From Odoribacter sp. UBA944 (lineage in GTDB: Bacteria > Bacteroidota > Bacteroidia > Bacteroidales > Marinifilaceae), in assembly GCA_002293375.1 (NCBI GenBank), contig DBDA01000002.1:1-16919 (forward strand): DNA of 16,919 nt. Direction: 5' to 3'. Below, in pieces: positions 1 to 6,847 of the stretch. Made by a program: the position numbers and the translations under genes. Position 1 is the stretch's first letter. Every line of letters starts with the position of its first letter. The notes under the pieces are model-generated. The model made no database searches, was not told the origin of the DNA, and worked only from the letters and a program-made list of their open reading frames with translations.

Positions 1-25
1 GAGAGTAGGAAGACGCCGAATTTCA

Positions 26-66
26 AAGCCCTTCGTTTCGATCAAAAAGAAAGAAACGGAGGGCTT
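26..66. repeat. Imperfect inverted repeat (hairpin) near the window start
   Basis: Arms at 26-39 and 53-66 can pair over 14 positions, with one G-T wobble, around a 13-base A-rich loop. It lies just upstream of the promoter of the M60 peptidase gene, so it could be the end-of-transcript structure of a gene to the left of the window. Neither side has a clean T tract, so calling it an intrinsic terminator is only an inference. Confidence 0.4.
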
Positions 67-80
67 GCACATTTAGGGGA

Positions 81-112
81 TTTGGCTTATCGTTTTGTTT
101 ATACTATATTTG
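81..112 (+). promoter_or_regulatory. Bacteroidota primary-sigma promoter for the M60 peptidase gene
   Basis: The -33 box TTTG at 81-84 is followed by exactly 20 bases and then the -7 box TATATTTG at 105-112. This matches the known Bacteroides consensus TTTG-N19-21-TAnnTTTG. The predicted transcript would start at about 117-120, leaving a leader of about 40 bases before the start codon at 158. The leader is A-rich next to the start codon and has no convincing Shine-Dalgarno sequence, which is normal in this phylum. Confidence 0.8.
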
Positions 113-157
113 CAGAAACTGCTTCGCTTGGTAGGAAAATAATAAAAAATACGACGT

Positions 158-1975
158 ATGAAAAAATCAGTTTTGCTGTTATTGGCTGTAGGCTTGGTTT
201 CTTTCGCTTGTGCGGAGAAAAATTCCGACCTGGCGCTTTTTGCCGGGCCGGATCTATCCTCTTTAAAGAAAAATACGACAGAGAAAAAAGTTTCTGCCAT
301 GCAATCTCCGATTCTGAAAGCGGCAGCGGAAGAGATGTTGGCCGGCCGGTATCCGTTGGCCGATCGGATGAGATACTACACCTGTTACTTGTTTCCGGAA
401 ATTCTTGCAAAACAGTTAAAGACAAGCACTTATTCACGTTATGAAAATCCGACGGGTATCTGGTTCGAAGCTGCCGGTCCGGCTGTTGTTTGGGTGGGGC
501 CGACACAAGGAGCAGAAGTGGAGTTACGCGTGGCTAATTGGGGAGATGAACACTTCACAAGTCAGAAATATCCGTTGCAAGAAGGAGTGAATCTTTTGGA
601 TATCAAAGAGAAAGGGAATAGTTACATTAGTTATTACGCAAAGGAAACGGTAACCGATCACCCGATAGCGGTTCACATTCTGGGAGGAAAGGTGAACGGG
701 GTATTTGAGTTGGGCAAGGATAACAACGATCGGTGGGACGAACTACTTTCCAATGCTACCGGCCCCGTGTTGGATATTCTGGGGGATCGGGTGCAGTTGG
801 CTTATCCGGTGGAGGCACTGAAGCGGGAAGCCTCTGGGCAGGGGGTGGAATTGGTCCAACTGTATGATTCTATCATTCGAATGCAACACCGGATCATGGG
901 ATTGGAAAAGTACAACCGGATTCCGAAAAATCACATGTTCGGAAGGGTGATCTGGAAAGGTTATATGCATGCGGACGGTATGGGAGCGGCTTTTCACAAC
1001 AATACGCTGAAAACGCTTGCCAATGTGGAAAAATTACGGAAAGGAAGTTGGGGTGTGGCTCATGAATTCGGGCATGTCAACCAGATACGTCCCAATATGA
1101 AATGGGTGGGTACAACGGAAGTGACTAATAATATCTATTCGGTTTGGGCCCAATACTTGTTGGTGCCGGAATTGCCGAAATTGGAACGGGAGAGGGTTAG
1201 AGATTACGATGGCCCCAAAATAGGCGGACGTATTACAGCGTATATGGAAAGCGCTTTTATCCGGAATCAGCCTTGGCTGACACAGGCCGGTAATGATCGT
1301 TGGGACCGGGAACGGCCGCGTGATTGGGGGGGAGACCATTTTGTAAAGCTGGTTCCCTTGTGGCAATTGCAACTTTATTTTGTAGTAGCGGGAGAAGGGA
1401 ATAGTTGGGGAAATCTTGATTTTTATGGAGATATCTTTATCAAAGCCATAGACGAACCAGTAGAAAAAGAACGGCCAAACGGCTATTATCAATTGGCATT
1501 TATAAAGAATTCCTGTGATGCGGCTCAATTGGACCTGACGGAATTTTTTGAACATTCCCGGATGTTGTATCCGATTGATTTATGGGTGGATGACTATACC
1601 TGTGCCCAGATGACCCTAACAGAAGATGATATTCAGGAAGTGAAAAAATATGCTTCCCAATACCCAAAACCTTCAACTCCGGTCCTGCACTACATAACAG
1701 CGAACAGCGTAGATACCTATAAATATAAGCTTCCTTTAGAAGGTGTCACAGGAGAAGGTTTTACCGATGAAGAGGGGCGTCTGTTGGTTGATAACCGGAT
1801 CTGGAAAAACAGTGTGGCGTTTGAAACATATGCGGGAGACCAGTTGGTAAAAATTGCTTTTACGGGCGCGGGTTCGAACGATGCCGAAACTACTATTGTC
1901 CATATTCCGGAAGGAACAACGACGGTGAAAGCGGTCGGTTGGGATGGGACAAGGATGTTGGTAAGCAGTTTTTGA
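158..1975 (+). CDS. Secreted M60-family (enhancin-like) zinc metallopeptidase, putative lipoprotein
   Basis: A 605-residue protein with an N-terminal signal (Lys2-Lys3, hydrophobic 4-16). The signal ends at a loose lipobox, VSFA then Cys18, so it is probably lipidated and carried to the outer membrane. The zinc motif HEFGH lies at residues 302-306, and Glu321 fits as the third ligand of the HExxH-X(8-28)-E gluzincin pattern of peptidase M60. The stretch before it (about 95-300), with GIWFEAAG near 100, resembles the beta-rich domain that precedes the catalytic core in M60 proteins. The last 95 residues or so look like a small beta-sandwich. Studied Bacteroides M60 enzymes such as BT4244 cleave O-glycosylated mucin-type proteins, so host or dietary glycoproteins are a plausible substrate; this is inference. 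There is no SusC/SusD pair or glycosidase beside it. It appears monocistronic, with its own promoter and a hairpin after the stop. The first ATG after the leader is the only start that keeps the signal peptide. Confidence 0.88.
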   Translation: MKKSVLLLLAVGLVSFACAEKNSDLALFAGPDLSSLKKNTTEKKVSAMQSPILKAAAEEMLAGRYPLADRMRYYTCYLFPEILAKQLKTSTYSRYENPTGIWFEAAGPAVVWVGPTQGAEVELRVANWGDEHFTSQKYPLQEGVNLLDIKEKGNSYISYYAKETVTDHPIAVHILGGKVNGVFELGKDNNDRWDELLSNATGPVLDILGDRVQLAYPVEALKREASGQGVELVQLYDSIIRMQHRIMGLEKYNRIPKNHMFGRVIWKGYMHADGMGAAFHNNTLKTLANVEKLRKGSWGVAHEFGHVNQIRPNMKWVGTTEVTNNIYSVWAQYLLVPELPKLERERVRDYDGPKIGGRITAYMESAFIRNQPWLTQAGNDRWDRERPRDWGGDHFVKLVPLWQLQLYFVVAGEGNSWGNLDFYGDIFIKAIDEPVEKERPNGYYQLAFIKNSCDAAQLDLTEFFEHSRMLYPIDLWVDDYTCAQMTLTEDDIQEVKKYASQYPKPSTPVLHYITANSVDTYKYKLPLEGVTGEGFTDEEGRLLVDNRIWKNSVAFETYAGDQLVKIAFTGAGSNDAETTIVHIPEGTTTVKAVGWDGTRMLVSSF

Positions 1976-1983
1976 GTAGTGAA

Positions 1984-2015
1984 AGTTGAAAGTGGAAAAC
2001 TTTCCACTTTCAACT
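1984..2015. terminator. Perfect hairpin between convergent genes, probable bidirectional terminator
   Basis: Arms 1984-1998 and 2001-2015 are perfect complements over 15 bp with only two bases (AC) between them, so the real loop is probably four bases. It lies in the 53-bp gap between the stop of the M60 gene and the stop of the convergent DUF937-like gene. That position favours a shared transcription terminator. No long T run follows on either strand, so termination would depend on the T-rich arms or the structure may protect 3' ends; that part is inference. Confidence 0.65.
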
Positions 2016-2028
2016 CCAATCTATAAGG

Positions 2029-2457
2029 TTATCCGAACAGTTTTCCGATAGCGGATTTTATTCCTCCTTCACCACCACCTTTAAAGGCGTCCGTCAGGGA
2101 CTGGAGGTTGAAGCCCGGTTCTTTGGGATCGTTTACTTTTTTGGAAAAGAGCGACATGACAGCCGGTACGGCTGCCGCTGCGATCCCGTGTGCTACCGAT
2201 GAACTCAGGCCGACTTTTCCGGTCAGGGCTTTTTCTACGGTTGATACGATGGCGCTACTTGTGCTGCTACCGGAAGAACCGCCTCCGAACAGGCTGGTCA
2301 ATGCGCCGCCTGATCCCAAATGACTTTTTAAGCCGTCTACAATAGAAGATGTTGTGGTGCGGATGGTTTCATCTTTTTTGTCTGCCGGAACCTGACTGTT
2401 TCCGCCGATCAGGTTGCTTACCTGATCCTTTACCAAATTAACGATGTTGTTCAGCAT
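2029..2457 (-). CDS. Small Gly/Ser-rich cytoplasmic protein, DUF937-like
   Basis: A 142-residue protein with no signal peptide and no clear membrane segment. The N-terminus (1-20, MLNNIVNLVKDQVSNLIGG) reads as an amphipathic helix. A charged/Thr-rich stretch (about 24-45) and a Gly/Ser-rich linker (48-68, with GGGSSGSS) follow, then an Ala-rich helix (85-105), and the protein ends in a second Gly-rich helix pair. Alternating amphipathic helices and GG-rich loops resemble DUF937/YidB-like proteins, which are common in Bacteroidota and have no established biochemical function. The family assignment is from overall appearance only. It is on the same strand as the two-component genes, 108 bp after the kinase stop, and faces the M60 gene. 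It may be read through from the two-component operon or have its own weak promoter. No function is assigned. Confidence 0.75.
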   Translation of the reverse strand: MLNNIVNLVKDQVSNLIGGNSQVPADKKDETIRTTTSSIVDGLKSHLGSGGALTSLFGGGSSGSSTSSAIVSTVEKALTGKVGLSSSVAHGIAAAAVPAVMSLFSKKVNDPKEPGFNLQSLTDAFKGGGEGGIKSAIGKLFG

Positions 2458-2499
2458 ATTTTTCTGTTTTGATGTTTGAGTAATACGCTGCGGTTTCGT

Positions 2500-2508
2500 G
2501 TAAAGTTA
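2500..2508 (-). promoter_or_regulatory. Weak candidate -7 box for the DUF937-like gene
   Basis: Read on the minus strand this is TAACTTTAC, close to the Bacteroidota -7 consensus TAnnTTTG but with A in place of G. No TTTG is found at the right distance upstream. It would give a leader of about 37 bases to the start codon at 2457. Confidence 0.25.
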
Positions 2509-2562
2509 GAGCGTTCCAGATACTTTAGGAATTTTTGATATACGGAGTACAATTTAAACAGC

Positions 2563-2586
2563 TTCTTACGGAAAAAGCAGTAAGAA
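2563..2586 (-). terminator. Weak hairpin overlapping the kinase stop codon
   Basis: TTCTTAC at 2563-2569 and GTAAGAA at 2580-2586 can pair with a 10-base loop. The loop is U-rich on the transcribed (minus) strand, and the stem includes the kinase stop codon at 2566-2568. The stem is short and AT-rich, so this is at best a partial terminator between the two-component operon and the DUF937-like gene. Confidence 0.25.
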
Positions 2587-3864
2587 CGTAGTTTCTCCCG
2601 GCCGGGAACGGACGGTGAGCAAACCATCATGTAGACGCATGATCTGTCGTGATAGACTTAGGCCAATGCCGCTTCCTCCCTCTTTTGTCGTAAAGAACGG
2701 GATGAAAATATGGGGCAGTATTTCGGCCGGAATGCCTGGGCCGTTGTCTGTAATAAGGATAGTAACTTGTTCGCCTTCGGGACACTCTGTGGAGATGATG
2801 ATTTTTCCGTTTGTCTGTCCGTTGAGGGCTTGGGCGGCGTTTTTGAGCAGATTCATCACCACCTGAAAAAGAAGGTTTTCGTCGGCATATAGAATGAGAT
2901 CGTCGGGCTGTACACAAAGCGTGATGGTCATATCCGGAAACTCCTGTCTGGTAAGGCTTACCATTCGTTCAAGAAGGGGTTTCACCCGGATCAGCGCTGG
3001 GCGCGGAGTCGGCAGGCGTGTCAATTTCCGGTAAGAATCTACAAAAGTCGTCAACCCTTTTCCGGTGGTGTAGATGGTCTCCAACCCTTTTCGAACTTCG
3101 CCGGATACGCCTTCGGTATCCATCAGTGTTTCACTCAACGAAGTGATGGGAGTAATGGAATTCATAATTTCGTGGGTCAGTACGCGGATCAGCCGCACCC
3201 ACGATTCGAGCTCCTGTTCGACAAGTTCATTGCCGATTTCGCTGAGCGCAAAGATACGCAGTTCGCTCTCTTTCGATCGGATGGACGAGCAGCGGACGGA
3301 AAGTGTCACTTCGCCCCGCTCGTCGTTAAAACGGATGCGGCGCCGGTCATCGGCCTGCATTTCACGAAAAATACCCGGAAGCGCCTCGTCGATACGTGCC
3401 AATTGGTTCAGATGTGTCAGTATGGGAAGGCGCAACTGGCGCCGTGCTTCGTTATTGCTTCGGTGAATGCTGCCGTTTGGATCCGTGACTAAAATGCCGG
3501 TACTCGCACTGTCGAGGATCAGGGAGTAGTACTGCTCCTGGCGGACGATCTCCTCTTTCTCCTGCATCAATATCCCTTTGATGCGGTTCAGGGTACTGTT
3601 CAATACATTGTCAGGCAGAGAGCCGTCGTATTCGGTGAAACGAAACGTGTAATCGCCGTTCGCAATGGCATTGAACATAAAGGTGATCTTGCGGATATTT
3701 TCGTAAAAGAGCCGGAAAATCTGCATCCCGGCAAACACTGATCCTCCTGCCGTTGCGATGAGCCAAAAGTATCTCTCCGAAACAAACAGCCATACCGACG
3801 CTGCGGCGGCTGCCCCGAAAAGTACAAGCCATACGGCTAAGCGATATATTGTTCCCTTTAACAT
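2566..3864 (-). CDS. Membrane sensor histidine kinase with almost no periplasmic loop (NtrB-like partner of the sigma-54 regulator)
   Basis: A 432-residue histidine kinase. Two hydrophobic helices at about 8-27 and 32-50 are separated by only a few residues (around SERYF). A short cytoplasmic linker follows, then a PAS-like region (about 108-210) and a HisKA dimerisation domain with the phospho-acceptor His231 in LTHEIMN. The ATPase domain has an N box (NLLKNAAQAL, Asn338 and Asn342), a G1 box (DNGPGIP from Asp373), an F box (FFTTK around 390-394) and a G2 box (GSGIGLSLS around 397-405). All catalytic motifs are intact. The minimal external loop is the layout of intramembrane-sensing kinases, which often sense through a partner transporter rather than a bound ligand. 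The gene starts 42 bp after the response regulator stop, in one operon, and the pair is divergent from the exporter genes that are its likely target. The start chosen keeps both membrane helices. Confidence 0.93.
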   Translation of the reverse strand: MLKGTIYRLAVWLVLFGAAAAASVWLFVSERYFWLIATAGGSVFAGMQIFRLFYENIRKITFMFNAIANGDYTFRFTEYDGSLPDNVLNSTLNRIKGILMQEKEEIVRQEQYYSLILDSASTGILVTDPNGSIHRSNNEARRQLRLPILTHLNQLARIDEALPGIFREMQADDRRRIRFNDERGEVTLSVRCSSIRSKESELRIFALSEIGNELVEQELESWVRLIRVLTHEIMNSITPITSLSETLMDTEGVSGEVRKGLETIYTTGKGLTTFVDSYRKLTRLPTPRPALIRVKPLLERMVSLTRQEFPDMTITLCVQPDDLILYADENLLFQVVMNLLKNAAQALNGQTNGKIIISTECPEGEQVTILITDNGPGIPAEILPHIFIPFFTTKEGGSGIGLSLSRQIMRLHDGLLTVRSRPGETTFLLLFP

Positions 3865-3906
3865 GGTTTTTACTGCACGGGGGCGGATGTGTTTCTGTCA
3901 CAGGCT

Positions 3907-5283
3907 TCAATCGCCGATCCCGTATTTTTTTATCTTGTTGTACAAAGTCTGCCGAGTAATGCCCAGACGGGTGGCTACAGCCGAAAGGTTACCGTTGTCC
4001 GTTTCGATGGCTTGCCGGATCATCGACTGCTCCATCTCTTCAAGTGTCGAGTTCGGAGCGTTGTGCAGGGCATTCCCGCCGGAACCGGCGGCACGCAAAG
4101 GTTGAAGGTAACGTTCGTCGGGATATTTCCCATCGGAGATGATCACCGCCTTTTCCATGGTGTGTTGCAACTCCCGGATATTGCCCGGCCAGGGGGCGCT
4201 GTATAACTCTTTAGCGACAGCCGGTGTTAATGCGAACGGAGCTTTTCCGTACTTTGCGGCATACCGGGCGATAAAACGTTCTGCCAGCGGGACGATGTCC
4301 TCTCTGCGCCGGCGCAATGGAGGGATCTCTAAATGTATGGTGTTGAGGCGATAAAGTAAATCCTGTCGGAATTCGTTTCGGATGATCGCCTCGTCAAGAT
4401 TGCGGTTGGTGGCGGTGATCAGGCGGATATCCACGGGGATCGGAGTGTGGCTGCCCACCCGCACCACACTGCGGCTTTGCAGTACAGTGAGCAGTTTCGA
4501 TTGCAGGTGCAGCGGCAGGTTGCCGATCTCGTCGAGAAAGAGCGTGCCTCCGTCTGCCACTTCGAACTTGCCCGCCCGGTCGGTTTTGGCGTCGGTAAAA
4601 GCGCCTTTGACATGCCCGAATAACTCGCTCTCGAACAACGTTTCAACGATCGCCCCCATATCAACAGTCACCAACAGTTCGTTGTTGCGGGAAGAGAGGC
4701 GATGTATTTCCCGCGCCAACATCTCTTTGCCGGTGCCGTTCTCCCCCGTCAGGAGGATGTTGGCATCGGTGCCGGCGACTTTTTCTGCCAGCGAACGAAG
4801 CTCTTGCATGGCCGGTGAGGTACCCCAGAAAAAATCGGGCTCCTGCGGGGCTAACTCCCGCTTCACCTCTTTCAACCGTTTAATCTCTTGCTGCGAACAC
4901 CGCAAGTTGTAGGCTGCTTGTAGAGAGGCGATCAGCTTGTCATTTTCCCACGGTTTGACTACAAAATCGGTTGCTCCGTCTTTGATAGCGCGCACAGCCA
5001 GGTCAATCTCTCCGTATGCGGTGAACAAGACGACTTGAATGTTGGGGTCGTGCTTTTTGATCTCGCCGAGCCAGTAAAACCCCTCGTTACCGGTGTTGAT
5101 GCTGGCCGAAAAGTTCATGTCAAGCAACACGACATCGATCCTGTTTTCCCGTAGTGTCGCATGGATGCGGTTCGGGTTGGAAATGGTGATCACCTTGCCG
5201 AAGTATTTGTTAAGCAGCAGCTGTAATGCTGCCAGGATGCTGCGGTTATCGTCGACTACAAGTACAGTCCCTGTTTTTGTCAT
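3907..5283 (-). CDS. Sigma-54-dependent response regulator, NtrC family (REC-AAA+-Fis HTH)
   Basis: A 458-residue enhancer-binding protein of the usual three-domain length. The receiver domain (1-125) has the acidic pair Asp11/Asp12, phospho-acceptor Asp55 in VVLLDMN, Thr88 and Lys110. The AAA+ domain (about 152-380) has Walker A GENGTGKE (180-187), the sigma-54-contacting loop GAFTDA (227-232, a common natural variant of GAFTGA), Walker B GGTLFLDEIG (245-254) and arginine-finger-type residues around 303-312. A Fis-type helix-turn-helix closes the protein (about 420-455, GNLSAVATRLGITRQTLYNKIKKYG). The intact sigma-54 loop means it should activate RpoN promoters through upstream sites. One such promoter and two tandem sites lie in the divergent control region directly upstream, so the exporter operon is the obvious target. 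Residues GGA lie just before the ATG at 5281-5283. Confidence 0.96.
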   Translation of the reverse strand: MTKTGTVLVVDDNRSILAALQLLLNKYFGKVITISNPNRIHATLRENRIDVVLLDMNFSASINTGNEGFYWLGEIKKHDPNIQVVLFTAYGEIDLAVRAIKDGATDFVVKPWENDKLIASLQAAYNLRCSQQEIKRLKEVKRELAPQEPDFFWGTSPAMQELRSLAEKVAGTDANILLTGENGTGKEMLAREIHRLSSRNNELLVTVDMGAIVETLFESELFGHVKGAFTDAKTDRAGKFEVADGGTLFLDEIGNLPLHLQSKLLTVLQSRSVVRVGSHTPIPVDIRLITATNRNLDEAIIRNEFRQDLLYRLNTIHLEIPPLRRRREDIVPLAERFIARYAAKYGKAPFALTPAVAKELYSAPWPGNIRELQHTMEKAVIISDGKYPDERYLQPLRAAGSGGNALHNAPNSTLEEMEQSMIRQAIETDNGNLSAVATRLGITRQTLYNKIKKYGIGD

Positions 5284-5319
5284 TCCATATCAGATTCTTA
5301 GGCTCTCAATAAATGAGCT

Positions 5320-5328
5320 GTAAATGTA
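5320..5328 (-). promoter_or_regulatory. Candidate -7 box for the two-component operon
   Basis: On the minus strand this reads TACATTTAC, one base from the Bacteroidota -7 consensus TAnnTTTG. It lies about 37 bases upstream of the regulator start codon. No perfect TTTG -33 box is visible at 19-21 bases. The place where a -33 region would be overlaps the first of the two tandem 17-bp elements (5337-5353), so the regulator could control its own transcription. There is no GG-N10-GC pattern on this strand, so sigma-54 does not appear to drive the regulator itself. Confidence 0.35.
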
Positions 5329-5336
5329 CGCTTTTT

Positions 5337-5353
5337 TGTCTAATTTGCTGACA
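5337..5353. promoter_or_regulatory. Tandem dyad element 1, putative enhancer site for the response regulator
   Basis: A 17-bp element TGTCTAATTTGCTGACA with outer half-sites TGTC and GACA in inverted orientation, separated by nine bases. It matches the element at 5358-5374 at 14 of 17 positions. Its centre is at about -111 relative to the predicted sigma-54 start site (5456), which is within the normal range for NtrC-type enhancers. Binding by the adjacent regulator is inferred from position and symmetry. Confidence 0.6.
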
Positions 5354-5357
5354 CAGA

Positions 5358-5374
5358 TGTCTATTTTTTTGACA
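5358..5374. promoter_or_regulatory. Tandem dyad element 2, putative enhancer site for the response regulator
   Basis: A 17-bp element TGTCTATTTTTTTGACA with the same TGTC-N9-GACA half-sites as element 1. The offset between the two copies is exactly 21 bp, two helical turns, so both would lie on the same face of the DNA. That suits cooperative binding by dimers and hexamer assembly of an AAA+ activator. Its centre is at about -90 from the predicted sigma-54 start site. Confidence 0.6.
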
Positions 5375-5428
5375 GGATGTGTTTTGTCGAAAAAATATAA
5401 AGTACTAAATCTTAGCATATTGTATGTT

Positions 5429-5445
5429 TAGGCATTGTTTTGGCA
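5429..5445 (+). promoter_or_regulatory. Candidate sigma-54 (RpoN) -24/-12 promoter of the exporter operon
   Basis: The invariant GG (5431-5432) and GC (5443-5444) are separated by exactly ten bases, within TAGGCA and TGGCA contexts that resemble the TGGCAC-N5-TTGCA consensus. With GC at -13/-12 the transcript would start at about 5456, giving a leader of about 27 bases to the ATG at 5483. The sequence is not a perfect match (A for T before GG, and TGGC in place of TTGC). The adjacent sigma-54 activator gene and the upstream tandem sites support the call strongly. Confidence 0.6.
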
Positions 5446-5482
5446 TACGAATAGACAGAATTTATCCAATTAAGAAAATACA

Positions 5483-6826
5483 ATGAAGTCTCTATTTGGT
5501 GTCGTCTGTTTATCTGTTTTTTTTACACTCTTTGCTGGGGCTCAGGAAAATACCCGCGTCTGGACGTTGAACGATTGCATGGAATATGCTGTTCAAAACA
5601 GCCCTCGTACCCGTATTCAGCGTCATACCAACGACAATTACCGGCAGGATGTCATTGTCGCCATGGGCAATATGCTGCCTTCCATCAGCGGATCGGTCGG
5701 TGCGGGGTGGGGCTTTGGGCGAAGCATAGATCCACAGACAAATAGCTACAACAATACGTCCAATTTTAACAATAGCTACAACCTGAGCGGATCGATCCCC
5801 CTGTTCAGTGGCCTGACCTCGGTCAACTCCCTGCGATACGCTCGCATCATGCAGTTGCGCGGTACTGAAGAGTTGCAAAGGGCTGAAGATGATATCGCGC
5901 TGGAAACCTTGCAGGGGTATGCCGATGTAGTGTACTATACCGAGGCGGTGCGCATGGCCGAAGAACAACTTGCTGAGAGTCGTCGCAATCTGTACAGAAC
6001 AAGCCGGCAGGCGGAATTGGGATTAAGGAGTTTACCAGACGTTGCACAGTTTGAGGCCGAGGTGGCAAGCTATGAATACATGGTGATCAGGCAGCGAAAT
6101 CTGCAGAATACCGCCTTGTTGCACCTCAAAGAGCGAATGAATTATCCATCCGGGGAGCCGCTTGAGATCGCTCCGGAAATCCCTTCATACGGGGAGGTAT
6201 ATCCCGAAAAAGCGGAACAGATCTTTGCAGACGCCTGCGAAAACCTGCCCGAGGCACGGATAGCCGATTATACCTTGCGCGCTTCGGAACTTTCGCTGGC
6301 GGTGGCACGCGGCTCTTATTATCCTTCCGTTTCGGCGTATGGCAGCATTGGTACCAACTATTTTAAAAACCTGAACTCGGACGGCTCTGTAGCGCCGTTT
6401 CGCGATCAATTCAAGAACAATACGGGCCGGAGTGTCGGGATTAGCGTGAGCATTCCTGTTTTCAGCGGATTTGCCCGGCGTACCCGGGTGAACCGTGCGC
6501 GCAGTAATTTGAAGATTGCCGAGGAGACCCACCACGAAACGTTGCGCCGGCTGGAACGGGAGATTGAGCAGGCGGTGATGGATGTGGAGGGCTACGCCAG
6601 GGAGTGGGAACAGACCATCCGCCGGGTCAGCGCTACCGAAGCGGCCCACCGTGCCAACGTACGTAAATTTGAGGAGGGGCTTATCAGTGCGTTGGAACTG
6701 CAAAGCAGCACCAACCAACTCTTGCAGGTGCGGGTTGAAGAACTCAATGTGCGCCTGCAATACCGTATCAAGTGCCGGTTGCTCGATTTTTATAGAGGGA
6801 AACCGCTGATCGCTGATTTAGTATAG
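5483..6826 (+). CDS. TolC-family outer membrane efflux channel
   Basis: A 447-residue protein with a signal peptide (1-20, cleavage expected after AGA, before Gln21). It begins with the typical family opening WTLNDCMEYAVQNSP (about 27-41) and shows the internal duplication of outer membrane efflux proteins. Each half has long amphipathic helices followed by a beta-hairpin segment; the paired segments are near SGSIPLFSGL in the first half and VSIPVFSGFARRTRV in the second. It would form the trimeric barrel and periplasmic tunnel that carries substrate across the outer membrane. It is the first gene of the exporter operon, directly downstream of the sigma-54 promoter, and is followed after 21 bp by permease 1. 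The first ATG after the A-rich leader is the only start preserving the signal peptide. Substrate is unknown. Confidence 0.93.
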   Translation: MKSLFGVVCLSVFFTLFAGAQENTRVWTLNDCMEYAVQNSPRTRIQRHTNDNYRQDVIVAMGNMLPSISGSVGAGWGFGRSIDPQTNSYNNTSNFNNSYNLSGSIPLFSGLTSVNSLRYARIMQLRGTEELQRAEDDIALETLQGYADVVYYTEAVRMAEEQLAESRRNLYRTSRQAELGLRSLPDVAQFEAEVASYEYMVIRQRNLQNTALLHLKERMNYPSGEPLEIAPEIPSYGEVYPEKAEQIFADACENLPEARIADYTLRASELSLAVARGSYYPSVSAYGSIGTNYFKNLNSDGSVAPFRDQFKNNTGRSVGISVSIPVFSGFARRTRVNRARSNLKIAEETHHETLRRLEREIEQAVMDVEGYAREWEQTIRRVSATEAAHRANVRKFEEGLISALELQSSTNQLLQVRVEELNVRLQYRIKCRLLDFYRGKPLIADLV

Positions 6827-6847
6827 TCATCTAAAAACAACTATGTT

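Noticed and set aside
26..66. Inverted repeat as the end of a mobile element
   Set aside because: There is no transposase, no second copy in the window and no target duplication, so a simple intergenic hairpin is the better reading.
5385..5388. A third TGTC half-site after the two dyads
   Set aside because: No GACA partner at nine bases (the bases there are TAAA) and the inner sequence does not match, so it is not counted as a third operator.
5423..5430. TATGTTTA as a standard -7 box for the exporter operon
   Set aside because: No TTTG about 20 bases upstream, and the box has A in place of the final G; the overlapping sigma-54 pattern has better support from context.
5284..5482. Small gene in the divergent control region
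   Set aside because: No open frame with plausible start, composition or homology; the stretch is AT-rich and accounted for by promoter and operator elements.
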